Assembly (NCBI GenBank): GCA_902564235.1
Contig: CACFAG010000002.1
Coordinates: 42,755-106,754, forward strand
Length of the DNA: 64,000 nucleotides
From: an uncultured Prochlorococcus sp.
GTDB taxonomy: Bacteria > Cyanobacteriota > Cyanobacteriia > PCC-6307 > Cyanobiaceae
Reading direction: 5' to 3'
Below, piece by piece: positions 50,937-59,971 of this stretch. Under the pieces are notes generated by a model. The model was not told where the DNA came from. It saw only the letters and a list, made by a program, of their open reading frames with translations, and ran no database searches. A program made the position numbers and the translations under genes. Position 1 is the first letter of the stretch; each line of letters starts with the position of its first letter.

Positions 50937-52439
50937 TTGAACAAATTAAAATTAAACTATACCTCATTATCTTTTCTTCCAATTTTGGTATGCATACCTC
51001 TAGGGTATCAACTTATAAACAATATTCATTTTGGAGGATTTAAATTATTCCAAGAATTCTTAATTTCTGCATTTAATCCCAAGATCGATAATGAAATTAT
51101 TATTACCGTAATTAAGCGATTAAATGAAACTATTTTAATTGGTTTTTTTAGTTGGTTACTAAGTATTATTTTTGGAGCAATTTTTGGAATAATCTCCTCA
51201 AATATTTTTTATAAAATCTTTAATATTCCAAATTTTTTCTACCGCATAATAAGGTTTTTTCTAACAATAATTAGATCTATACACGAAGTAGTTTGGGGAA
51301 TACTATTAATGCAAATATATGGAATAAATTTTTCGATAGGAATAATAGCTATATGTATACCTTATATTGCTGTAAATTCAAAAGTTTTTGCTGAACAATT
51401 AGAAACTATTGACTACAAAAGTTTTGAATCTATAAATCAAATAAATGCACCTAAATTTTCTTCTTTACTAACTTTAATATGGAATCCAATAATAAATACA
51501 TTTAAAAACTTTGGTTTATATCGATTAGAGTGTTCAATAAGAAGTACGGTGATTCTAGGACTTTTTGGGATTGGAGGAATAGGTACCAGTATTTTTTTAT
51601 CTTTCCAAACTTTGAATTTTAGAGAGTTATGGACTTATTTATGGTCCTTAGCAATTTTGATAATTCTTTCTGGATTAATATTCAAAAAAATAAAATTTAA
51701 CACTACAAATAAAATCCTATCTATTTTTTTTATTTCATTTTTTTTCATAACAATTTTATTTTCTTTTTCATATTTTCTTTATTTTATTTTTAACAATAAT
51801 TTTGAAAATTTTAATTCCGCTAGTTCTCTATTTAAATCAAGCTCAGATTTAGGATTATTTGATTTCTTAAAACTTATATTAGAAACAATAATTTTAAGTC
51901 TTTTATCAACAGGAATCGCAATTAGTTTACCTCCATTATTAATAGGAATTTTTAACAACAATACTTCTAAAATTTTTATAAAAATTTTTGCATTTTTATT
52001 ACGTTTAATACCTACCCCTGTAATACTTCTAACTCTATTAACTTTTAACAATCCTTCTGTATCTTTAGCAGCTTTAACATTAGGTCTCCACAACGCTGGT
52101 ATTACTAGCAAATTACTTTTTACAAATCTAGATAGCCAAGACAAGAAAAATTATATTGCAATGAAATCTCTAGGAATCTCAAAAAAGACTAGTTGGATAT
52201 TAGGTTTATTTTCTCAACAAGCAAAAAGTTACTTAGCATATTGCGCTTATAGATCTGACATTATTATTAGAGAAACTGCAATTGTTGGGGTTATTGGAAG
52301 TGTTGGTCTAGGTTGGCAATTGCAAGAATCACTAAGTTCCTTCGCATGGCAAGAAGTTACATTAGTTTTGATAGCTTATAGCTCCATCGCAATAGTTGGC
52401 GAATTAATAAATGGTAAAATCAAAAATGGTTTAACTTGA
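50937..52439 (+). CDS. phnE: Fused double PhnE-type permease
   Basis: TTG start. At 500 residues this is about twice the usual PhnE length, with about 11-12 spans in two homologous halves. Each half ends in a permease loop: VFAEQLETIDYKSFESINQI and STVILGLFGIGGIGTSI in the first, YIAMKSLGISKKTSWILG and ETAIVGVIGSVGLGWQL in the second. It is thus a natural tandem fusion forming the whole channel in one chain. It completes the phnDCE operon. Confidence 0.88.
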   Translation: MNKLKLNYTSLSFLPILVCIPLGYQLINNIHFGGFKLFQEFLISAFNPKIDNEIIITVIKRLNETILIGFFSWLLSIIFGAIFGIISSNIFYKIFNIPNFFYRIIRFFLTIIRSIHEVVWGILLMQIYGINFSIGIIAICIPYIAVNSKVFAEQLETIDYKSFESINQINAPKFSSLLTLIWNPIINTFKNFGLYRLECSIRSTVILGLFGIGGIGTSIFLSFQTLNFRELWTYLWSLAILIILSGLIFKKIKFNTTNKILSIFFISFFFITILFSFSYFLYFIFNNNFENFNSASSLFKSSSDLGLFDFLKLILETIILSLLSTGIAISLPPLLIGIFNNNTSKIFIKIFAFLLRLIPTPVILLTLLTFNNPSVSLAALTLGLHNAGITSKLLFTNLDSQDKKNYIAMKSLGISKKTSWILGLFSQQAKSYLAYCAYRSDIIIRETAIVGVIGSVGLGWQLQESLSSFAWQEVTLVLIAYSSIAIVGELINGKIKNGLT

Positions 52440-52488
52440 TTTGTAAGAATAATTTGTTAAATCAAGTAATTATTTTTTTCCGGTTATA

Positions 52489-53133
52489 GTGATTAGTTTA
52501 CCAAAACAGCTAGTTGTAATTGGAGATAGCTCAGTTTATGGATGGGGAGATAATGAGGGTGGTGGATGGTGTGAGAGGCTTAGGAAAGATTGGTTCAATA
52601 ACCACAATGGGCCAGTTATTTATCAACTTGGAGTTAGGGGAGATGGGATAGAAAAAGTTTCATCTAGATGGGAAAAAGAATGGTCATCTAGAGGAGAAAC
52701 GAGAAGAAATAAACCTAAAGCAATACTACTAAATGTAGGTCTTAACGACACAGCAGCAATTGGTCAGAAAAATGGAAGACATCAATTAGATATAGATGGA
52801 TTTGAATATGGATTAGAGAGGCTAATTAATGAAATGAACTCTCAAACAAATGTATTTGTTATTGGTCTTACACCAGTTGACGAAAGCAAAATGCCTTTCG
52901 CAGGATGTCTATGGTACTCAAATGATTTTTGTAATTCTTATGAAAGGAGAATGGAGGAAGTATGCCTCAATCAGAATGTCCCATTTCTTCCTACTTTCAG
53001 AGAAATGTACTCTGATAAAAGGAGTAAAAATTGGATTACGCATGATGGAATTCATCTAAATTCCGAAGGTCATTTCTGGCTTTTCCAAAGACTTAAAAGC
53101 TGGGAGATTCTCACAAAATGGAAGGAATCCTAG
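52489..53133 (+). CDS. SGNH/GDSL-type hydrolase
   Basis: GTG start. This 214-residue protein has block I VVIGDSSVYGWGDNEGGGW with nucleophilic serine, a glycine block (GVRGDG), LLNVGLND (block III asparagine) and catalytic HDGIHLNSEGH. It is probably a lipase/esterase, cytoplasmic as no signal is present. The substrate is unknown. Solitary gene downstream of phnE. Confidence 0.87.
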   Translation: MISLPKQLVVIGDSSVYGWGDNEGGGWCERLRKDWFNNHNGPVIYQLGVRGDGIEKVSSRWEKEWSSRGETRRNKPKAILLNVGLNDTAAIGQKNGRHQLDIDGFEYGLERLINEMNSQTNVFVIGLTPVDESKMPFAGCLWYSNDFCNSYERRMEEVCLNQNVPFLPTFREMYSDKRSKNWITHDGIHLNSEGHFWLFQRLKSWEILTKWKES

Positions 53134-53149
53134 GTCTCTTCAAATATTT

Positions 53150-53893
53150 TTAATTTAAAAAATATGAATATAAAATTAGAGCAAAGATAGCAAAAATAGA
53201 AGCAATACTTGTCTGAATAGCATTTACCAATTCATTACTTAATTTATATTTGTTTTGAAATTTAGCACCAATAATACTTTCAGAAAGTGTTGCCAGGAAT
53301 CCAGAAACTACAACAACTATAAAATGATATTTTGTAGTAATAATTGATAGACGAAGCATTATAAAAGCCATAAATATTGATCCCAGAACACTAGCTAATG
53401 TTCCTTCTAAACTTATTCCGCCTTCAGTTCCTCTCTCCACCTTTTTAAGTGAAGTAATTAAGTATGTGTCTTTCCCAAATCTTTTCCCAATTTCGCTGCC
53501 AAAAGTATCTGCCAACTTTGCAGCAAAACTTGCCGCAAAACCTACTTTAAATAACACTAAGTTGGCAGCATTGAATTTGGTCATAATGGCAAGAAATAAT
53601 CCTGTAGCTGCAGATCCCCATACATTCTCAGGACCTCTTCTCCCACCTCTTTTTTCAGCTATTCCTTGTTCTTTTTTAAATTTAAAACCTATTTTTGTAA
53701 CTAGAGATCCAAATAATAAATAAATTACAACTGACATCCATCCCTGCCAAGACAAACATCCCCACAAAATTGTGCCTAAAATTCCCGCACTTATCCAACC
53801 ACTTTTTGTCATTAAAGGAATCTTGCAAAATATATAAATCAAAATAAAGTTAATGCAAAAACCTATAAAAAATTGATTTCTAATTAAATCCAT
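53150..53893 (-). CDS. DUF92 membrane protein (phytyl-phosphate kinase-like)
   Basis: This 247-residue, roughly six-span protein has the DUF92/TIGR00297 motif ADTFGSEIGKRFG and GTEGGISLEGTLASVLGS. Plant VTE6, which phosphorylates phytyl phosphate for tocopherol and phylloquinone synthesis, belongs here, so phytol salvage is a plausible role. It begins 6 bp after rsmE on the same strand. Confidence 0.82.
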   Translation of the reverse strand: MDLIRNQFFIGFCINFILIYIFCKIPLMTKSGWISAGILGTILWGCLSWQGWMSVVIYLLFGSLVTKIGFKFKKEQGIAEKRGGRRGPENVWGSAATGLFLAIMTKFNAANLVLFKVGFAASFAAKLADTFGSEIGKRFGKDTYLITSLKKVERGTEGGISLEGTLASVLGSIFMAFIMLRLSIITTKYHFIVVVVSGFLATLSESIIGAKFQNKYKLSNELVNAIQTSIASIFAIFALILYSYFLN

Positions 53894-53899
53894 ATTTAT

Positions 53900-54673
53900 C
53901 TAATTCCTTAATTTCAAATCAATTCTCCACTGATTTAGAATTGATGATGCGTTAATACTAGCCGTCGAAGTTCTTAAGATAGTGTCGGAAAGTTTAACAA
54001 AGGTAATATTATTTTTATTAAAAAAATCAATTTCTTTAGAGGACCAACCTCCTTCAGGGCCAATTACATTCCAAAACATACCTCCTTTTTTATTTAAAAA
54101 TTCTTTTTGTTTACTTAACCATTGATTTAAGTCATATAGTGTTTCTTCTCTAGTTATAGAAATTGAAACTCTTTCTTGATTATCTCTACTTTTTAACCAT
54201 TCAATAATATCCATCCCATTTAAAATAGATGGTTGCCATAATCTCTCACTTTGCTCAACTGCTTCTTTGATAATTGAATTCCATCTCAAAAATTTTCTAG
54301 AAAAATTTAAATTTTTGTTTACCTGTCTTTCTGAAAATAATGGCTGTATAAAATCAATTCCTATTTCAGTACACATTTTTAAAATATCCTCAAACCCACT
54401 TTTTGGTATAACAACAGCTATACCTAACAAGAAAATTTCTTGTTCTTGAAATAAGTAAGGTTTTTTTAATTGAATTATTTCTAAACAATCATTTTTAACT
54501 TTTATAGCTTTCCATAATGAACCCTTTCCGTTAGTAATAAATATTTCTTTACCATTTTTTATTCTCATTACTTTATTTATATAATGAGCCTCTTCTTTAG
54601 AAAGTTCTAAATTATTGTTCTTAATTTTTTCAATTCTTTCATGGGAAATAACTAATCTTGTAAAGTCTTCCAT
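53900..54673 (-). CDS. rsmE: 16S rRNA (uracil1498-N3)-methyltransferase
   Basis: The 257-residue SPOUT enzyme has an N-terminal PUA-like region (HYINKVMRIKNGKEIFITNG) and a C-terminal knot with GPEGGWSSKEIDF and LRTSTASINASSIL, where SAM binds. It methylates U1498 near the ribosomal decoding site. The start is 9 bp after the DUF3531 gene, giving a rightmost-to-leftmost order DUF3531, rsmE, DUF92. Confidence 0.93.
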   Translation of the reverse strand: MEDFTRLVISHERIEKIKNNNLELSKEEAHYINKVMRIKNGKEIFITNGKGSLWKAIKVKNDCLEIIQLKKPYLFQEQEIFLLGIAVVIPKSGFEDILKMCTEIGIDFIQPLFSERQVNKNLNFSRKFLRWNSIIKEAVEQSERLWQPSILNGMDIIEWLKSRDNQERVSISITREETLYDLNQWLSKQKEFLNKKGGMFWNVIGPEGGWSSKEIDFFNKNNITFVKLSDTILRTSTASINASSILNQWRIDLKLRN

Positions 54674-54682
54674 CTAAAAAAC

Positions 54683-55126
54683 TTAATCTTTGAAAACTAA
54701 ATCTTCATGTTCTTCAATTGCCCAATCATTATTTTCACCCCCAATAATTAACTCTTCAATTTTTACATAATTATTTGATATCTCATTCAAAGAATTAATT
54801 AATATATCTATTGATATAGAGTCTGAAGTTCCAAAATCAACCCAACATCTTCCCCAAAGGTTTTGATATTCTATAATTCCTAAATTATGCATTAATGCTG
54901 GAAGAGATGCGTTTTTTTGTTCATTATCGTAGAACATCCAACTCAAATCGGAACCCTCTTCATGAGTTTGCAAATTTTCGGAATTAAATCCACCTAACCT
55001 TCCTAAAACGTACCAACTATCAAAAACTCCATCTAAATAATTTTTTTCATCTTGAGTTGGTGATTCTGAAAATCTGATCCATATCCAGCAATTAAAAGGA
55101 TCAACTTCCCTAAAAATAATATTCAT
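54683..55126 (-). CDS. DUF3531-family protein
   Basis: The 147-residue acidic soluble protein with FNCWIWIRF, DGVFDSWYVLGRLGGFN, SWMFYDNEQ and LWGRCWVDFGTSD matches the DUF3531 group, conserved in cyanobacteria and plastids. No activity is established. It heads the small operon leading to rsmE. Confidence 0.75.
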   Translation of the reverse strand: MNIIFREVDPFNCWIWIRFSESPTQDEKNYLDGVFDSWYVLGRLGGFNSENLQTHEEGSDLSWMFYDNEQKNASLPALMHNLGIIEYQNLWGRCWVDFGTSDSISIDILINSLNEISNNYVKIEELIIGGENNDWAIEEHEDLVFKD

Positions 55127-55209
55127 ATTGACTAATATCTTTTTAGATCTACAACTATTATAAGTAAGTTATTACTAGATTCAAATTCATACCTATAACT
55201 TAATTAATA

Positions 55210-55857
55210 ATGCTTGATTTAAAAGAAATATCTTATCAACCCCAAACTGGTGAAAGAAAAATAATAGACAATTTAAATTTAAAAGTTAATGAAAATGAGA
55301 TCATTTTAATTTGTGGCAATAGTGGTTCTGGGAAAACAACACTACTCGAAATAATAAGTGGATTAACAAATCCACAAAAAGGAAAAATTACTTGGAAGAA
55401 TAAAATTTTATCTTCTAGACAAAGAAGATGGTTTTGTGGAGTAGTATTCCAATTTCCTGAAAGATACTTTATAGGTACAACCATTGGGAAAGAATTAAAA
55501 ATTGGCCATAAATCTTTAAGAGAAAAAAATATAGAAATAGTTTTAAATAAAGTTGGTTTAAAAAAAATCAATCTAACTCAACCACCTGAACAGCTAAGTG
55601 GAGGACAACAAAGGCGGTTAGCTGTGGCAGTTCAACTATTGAGAAACCCCTCAATTCTTTTACTTGATGAACCAACTGCTGGATTAGACTATTCAATGAG
55701 AAATGATGTTAAGAATTTAATTCTTGATTTAAAAAATAAAAATACAATTATTATTGTTACTCATGAACCTGCCTTATTTGAGGGAATTCCTTCTAGGATA
55801 TTATTCTTGGAAAAAGGGAAAATCAAAAATTTTATGAAAGAAAATCATGCAGGATAG
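55210..55857 (+). CDS. ABC transporter ATP-binding protein
   Basis: This 215-residue ATPase shows Walker [12 protein letters not shown]-loop [11 protein letters not shown], signature QLSGGQQRR and Walker B ILLLDEP. The FQFPERYF loop is typical of energy-coupling-factor/CbiO-like ATPases. No permease gene is adjacent, so the transported compound is unknown. It overlaps hslO by 11 bp. Confidence 0.88.
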   Translation: MLDLKEISYQPQTGERKIIDNLNLKVNENEIILICGNSGSGKTTLLEIISGLTNPQKGKITWKNKILSSRQRRWFCGVVFQFPERYFIGTTIGKELKIGHKSLREKNIEIVLNKVGLKKINLTQPPEQLSGGQQRRLAVAVQLLRNPSILLLDEPTAGLDYSMRNDVKNLILDLKNKNTIIIVTHEPALFEGIPSRILFLEKGKIKNFMKENHAG

Positions 55858-56755
55858 GATAGTTCGTGCTACTGCAGCAAATGGAGGAATAAGATTAGTT
55901 GCGGTCTTGACAACAGAATCTTCTTTAGAAGCAAAAAAAAGACACGGACTTTCTTATTTAACCACCTGTATCTTAGGAAGAGCATTTACTGCTTCACTGC
56001 TTTTGGCAAGCTCGATGAAGATAATGCATGGGAGAGTTACTTTAAGAGTTAGATCTGACGGACCTTTAGAAGGATTACTAGTTGATGCAGGTAGAGATGG
56101 AAAAGTTAGAGGTTATGTAGGTAATCCTAATTTAGAATTAGACCTAGTAAAGATAGGTAATAAAAAATATTCTTTTGATTTTACAAAAGCATTAGGTACA
56201 GGATATTTAAATGTAATTAGAGATAGTGGATTTGGAGAACCTTTTACGAGCACTGTTGAATTAGTTAATGGAAATATTGCTGAAGACTTAGCTTCATATC
56301 TATATCATTCAGAGCAAACTCCCTCTGCTGTATTTATTGGAGAAAAAATTCAAAATAAAAGTGTTATTTGTAGTGGTGGCTTATTAGCTCAAGTTCTACC
56401 TAAAAAAGATACTGACCCCCTACTTGTCTCACTACTTGAAGAAAGATGCAAAGAAATTAATTCTTTCAGCGAAGTCTTATTTAAGTCAAAAGATAATCTT
56501 CTTTCTTTAATTAGAAATATATTTCCCGATATTGACGATAAATCAATCTCTGAAAAAGCTCGTTCCCAAGAAGTTAGTTTTAAATGCAAGTGTTCCAAAC
56601 AAAGAAGTTTAAATGCGATGAAAATGCTTGTTAAGAGCGAGTTAGAGGACATCCTCAAGAAAGATGGCAAAGCAGAGTTGGTTTGTGAATTTTGTAAGAA
56701 TAAATATCTTATAAATTATGAAGAAATTAAAACGATAATAGAAAATCAATCATAA
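55847..56755 (+). CDS. hslO: Redox-regulated chaperone Hsp33
   Basis: The 302-residue protein has the Hsp33 N-terminal fold ([56 protein letters not shown]). Its C-terminal zinc switch is CKC ... CEFC. Oxidation releases zinc and activates holdase function, relevant to a photosynthetic cell. Full length. It overlaps the upstream ATPase gene and the convergent CPP1-like gene. Confidence 0.95.
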   Translation: MQDRIVRATAANGGIRLVAVLTTESSLEAKKRHGLSYLTTCILGRAFTASLLLASSMKIMHGRVTLRVRSDGPLEGLLVDAGRDGKVRGYVGNPNLELDLVKIGNKKYSFDFTKALGTGYLNVIRDSGFGEPFTSTVELVNGNIAEDLASYLYHSEQTPSAVFIGEKIQNKSVICSGGLLAQVLPKKDTDPLLVSLLEERCKEINSFSEVLFKSKDNLLSLIRNIFPDIDDKSISEKARSQEVSFKCKCSKQRSLNAMKMLVKSELEDILKKDGKAELVCEFCKNKYLINYEEIKTIIENQS

Positions 56756-57424
56756 AAAAATTACGCCTAGCCATAAAATAATCATGGCTGGAATACTTTG
56801 AATTTTTTGTATTGATAAAGAATTGTTTGATACTTCCTGAATGAAAGAATTATTTTCGAGCAATCCGCCAAATATTAATCCTATCGATAGAAAGGTAACA
56901 CTCCAACCCAAAGAACCTATAAATCTTTTCCCCGATTTAATTTGAGTATAGGTAACTATTAATGTTGAGATAGAAAGTAAAAGTCTATTATTAGAGTCTG
57001 GACTGATAAATAACAAAATTAAAAATAATAGCCCAACAGATATTTTTATTGAAAGATTATCAAATGATGGGGGGGTTATTTTTGGTAAAGTGTACTGACT
57101 TGAGTTCTTAGAATTATTATTTAAATTTTTTATCTTAGAAAGCAGTGGGAAATTATTATTGGTAAATTGATTAATTTGTTTTTCTTTTTTTGAGGCACTC
57201 ACAGCTTCATAGCTTACATTTCCTGATTGCCTCGCTTTCAAACTCCCCATGAGTAATTGATCAAAGGAAGATTCTATTTTCGCTTTTAAAATTAAATCTT
57301 CACCAGCTTCTTTAACTTTAATATCTCTAGCCTTCTGAATATCTTCAAAAGCAGCATCTTCTTTTACACCTAAAATTTCATAAGGTGATTTTTCGTTATC
57401 GTTTTTACTACTGTTTGAATCCAA
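56750..57424 (-). CDS. CPP1-like J-domain-related membrane chaperone
   Basis: This 224-residue protein has an N-terminal degenerate J-like domain ([22 protein letters not shown], without the HPD tripeptide), a linker, and about four C-terminal membrane spans (about 126-223). This is the plan of CPP1, which stabilises protochlorophyllide oxidoreductase in plants; cyanobacterial homologues are conserved. Chlorophyll-synthesis involvement is inferred. Confidence 0.8.
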   Translation of the reverse strand: MDSNSSKNDNEKSPYEILGVKEDAAFEDIQKARDIKVKEAGEDLILKAKIESSFDQLLMGSLKARQSGNVSYEAVSASKKEKQINQFTNNNFPLLSKIKNLNNNSKNSSQYTLPKITPPSFDNLSIKISVGLLFLILLFISPDSNNRLLLSISTLIVTYTQIKSGKRFIGSLGWSVTFLSIGLIFGGLLENNSFIQEVSNNSLSIQKIQSIPAMIILWLGVIFL

Positions 57425-57475
57425 AATTTTTTACCAATACTAACAGATTAACTAATTTTATAATCCATTAAGACT

Positions 57476-59113
57476 TTATAAAACAATTGGTTCAACTCCA
57501 CTAACAACGGGAGCAACTTTGTTTAAATTTAATTGATTATTGTCTTCAACAAATTGATTTAGATTCCACTCATTTTTGAAAAGAATAACTGGCCTATTCC
57601 AACAATCTTTAACTATTTTACAATTGAATATTCTGCCTAGTTTTTCAATGGCTGGCCATCCATCAGAAATCCATCTAGCCAATTGATATGGCATTGCTTC
57701 AAGATTTGCATCTACACCATATTCACTTTTTAATCTGTGAGTTACGACCTCCAACTGCAATTGACCAACAGCTGCAAGTATGGGGTCTCTTTTACTCTCA
57801 TCAAAGTCATAAAGAATCTGCACAGCACCCTCTTCTCGAAGTTCATTAACACCCTTTCTAAAGTTTTTAAATGCTGAGGGATTTGGATTTCTTAGCCAGC
57901 TGAATATTTCAGGACTAAAGGATGGTATGCCCTCATATTCCAGATGAGCACCAGTATAAAGAGTATCTCCAATAGAAAACATACCTGGATTATTTAAACC
58001 AATAACATCTCCTGGATAGGCATCATCAACTACTTCTCTATCTTGCCCAAATATTTTTTGTGGTCTTGATAATCTGATTGTTTTCCTAGTTCTGGAATGT
58101 TTAACTGACATATCCTTTTCAAATTTACCACTACAAACTCTTATAAAAGCGACCCTATCTCTGTGCTTTGGATCCATATTTGCCTGAAGCTTAAAAACAA
58201 ACCCACTAAATTCATCGCTTGCAGGTTCAACATCCCCTTTATTACTATTTCTTGAAGTTGGTTTTTGTGCCATTTTTAAAAAACTATCTAAAAATGGTCT
58301 TACACCAAAATTAGTCATGGCAGATCCAAAGAAAACTGGGGTTAAAGAGCCATTAAAAACTTTTTCTTTTTCAAATTTCGATCCTGCCTCATCAAGAACC
58401 TCCAATTCTTCAAGTGAGTTTTCAAGTAAATCTCTCTCTACATATTTTGATAGCTCTTTATCTTCAAGACTTAATCTTTTCTCATTCGATTGTTTCCCTC
58501 TTACGGCTTTATCAAATAAAATCACCTCTCTCGAAAATCTATCAATAACCCCTCTAAATTCTTCGCCACTCCCAATTGGCCAGTTAATAGGTAAAGTATT
58601 TAATCCAAGTTCTGATTCAATTTCATCAAGTAAAGAAAATGGCTCTCTTCCTGGTCTATCCATTTTATTTATGAAAGTAAATATTGGTATTTTTCTCATC
58701 TTGCAAACTTCAAACAATTTTCTAGTTTGAGGTTCTAGTCCTTTAGCAGCATCTTCCAACATAACTGCATTATCAGCAGCAGCTAATGTTCTATAAGTAT
58801 CTTCGGAGAAATCTTGGTGACCTGGTGTATCTAATAGATTGATTACTGATCTTTCATATTCAAATTGCAATACAGTTGATGTAATAGAAATACCTCTTTG
58901 TTTCTCAAGTTCCATCCAGTCTGAGGTAGCTTTTCTCTGATTACCCCTAGCTTTTACTGCTCCTGCCTGTTGAATGGCACCTCCATACAAAAGAAGCTTC
59001 TCAGTAAGAGTCGTTTTCCCAGCATCTGGATGAGAAATAATAGCAAAATTTCTTCTTTTATTTACAGCATCCAGTATGTCTTTATTATTTAAAATTTTAG
59101 TACCTAAGTTCAT
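57476..59113 (-). CDS. prfC: Peptide chain release factor 3
   Basis: This 545-residue translational GTPase has G1 [13 protein letters not shown]3 [11 protein letters not shown] and G4 NKMDR, then domain II and RF3-specific C-terminal sequence ([12 protein letters not shown]...[14 protein letters not shown]). It recycles RF1/RF2 after termination. RF3 is absent from many bacteria, so its presence is worth noting, although marine picocyanobacteria commonly have it. Confidence 0.95.
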   Translation of the reverse strand: MNLGTKILNNKDILDAVNKRRNFAIISHPDAGKTTLTEKLLLYGGAIQQAGAVKARGNQRKATSDWMELEKQRGISITSTVLQFEYERSVINLLDTPGHQDFSEDTYRTLAAADNAVMLEDAAKGLEPQTRKLFEVCKMRKIPIFTFINKMDRPGREPFSLLDEIESELGLNTLPINWPIGSGEEFRGVIDRFSREVILFDKAVRGKQSNEKRLSLEDKELSKYVERDLLENSLEELEVLDEAGSKFEKEKVFNGSLTPVFFGSAMTNFGVRPFLDSFLKMAQKPTSRNSNKGDVEPASDEFSGFVFKLQANMDPKHRDRVAFIRVCSGKFEKDMSVKHSRTRKTIRLSRPQKIFGQDREVVDDAYPGDVIGLNNPGMFSIGDTLYTGAHLEYEGIPSFSPEIFSWLRNPNPSAFKNFRKGVNELREEGAVQILYDFDESKRDPILAAVGQLQLEVVTHRLKSEYGVDANLEAMPYQLARWISDGWPAIEKLGRIFNCKIVKDCWNRPVILFKNEWNLNQFVEDNNQLNLNKVAPVVSGVEPIVL

Positions 59114-59144
59114 CTATATAATATTAAGGCCTTACACTTAATTC

Positions 59145-59837
59145 TTAAACATTACCATAGACTATTAAATATTTATCACCGTCTTCAAACACATCTAAAA
59201 AGGATAGATCATTCTCTAAAGTAAAATTTTTTAACTCTTTAAAAGTATAAGAAGCTTTTAAAGATGCATAGTAATCGTTAGTTAAAATCTCATTATATTT
59301 ACTTGCACATTGTGTCTTGAGTTCTAGAACTGACTTCTCATCTAATGGCCTTTTCAAGTCCTTATGAAAATTTACAGTGAAATTACTAGACAAACTTCTT
59401 ATGGTATCGAAGAAATCTTGAAGGTTGGTAATGTGATGGATCAAACTGTTACTTACAAGTAAACTAATTTTTTTTTTAAAAAAATTATTTGATTTAATAT
59501 CTTTGATATCTGAACAAATGTAGCGTAAATTTTTTAATTTTTTTTGATCATTAGAAATATTTTTATTATATTCTGCCCTCAAGATCATCTCTTTAGAACC
59601 ATCTATTCCAATTACTTGAGTATTAGGCCATTTTATTGCTAACTTCTCAGAAATATTTCCTGGGCCGCATCCTAAATCAACTATTAAATCTTTCTCACCT
59701 AAAGAAATATTTTTTCTCAAAAGATAATAATTTATTTGACAAATTAGATTAGCTTCGCCTTCTGAAAAATCAGCTTCATCATAAGAAATGACCTGTTCTC
59801 TTTCTTCCATTAATTCAGGTTCGGGGATTCTTTCCAT
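59145..59837 (-). CDS. Class I SAM-dependent methyltransferase
   Basis: The 230-residue enzyme has motif I VDLGCGPGNISEKLA, an acidic residue after beta-2 (IGIDGSKEMI), and LVSNSLIHHI. It is similar to small-molecule methyltransferases of the UbiE/Methyltransf_11/25 type. The substrate is unknown. It is divergent from nrdJ. Confidence 0.85.
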   Translation of the reverse strand: MERIPEPELMEEREQVISYDEADFSEGEANLICQINYYLLRKNISLGEKDLIVDLGCGPGNISEKLAIKWPNTQVIGIDGSKEMILRAEYNKNISNDQKKLKNLRYICSDIKDIKSNNFFKKKISLLVSNSLIHHITNLQDFFDTIRSLSSNFTVNFHKDLKRPLDEKSVLELKTQCASKYNEILTNDYYASLKASYTFKELKNFTLENDLSFLDVFEDGDKYLIVYGNV

Positions 59838-59971
59838 ATCCTTTCTTGATATAAAGATTTCATATTAAACATAATTCTACACAAACCGTTAAATAGTGGT
59901 AAGAATGGTTGCAGACGCCACAGGTAGAGTTATTCTTCCAGTACGGGTTATTTACATACGTTTTTTTTATC

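Noticed and set aside
58317..58730. A 137-codon plus-strand frame inside prfC
   Set aside because: Fully antisense to a strongly supported gene; serine/phenylalanine-rich as expected of antisense frames.
59838..59971. Possible cobalamin riboswitch before nrdJ (GACGCCACAGG resembles part of a B12 box)
   Set aside because: The interval is too short for the full aptamer, and the conserved partner helices are not visible.
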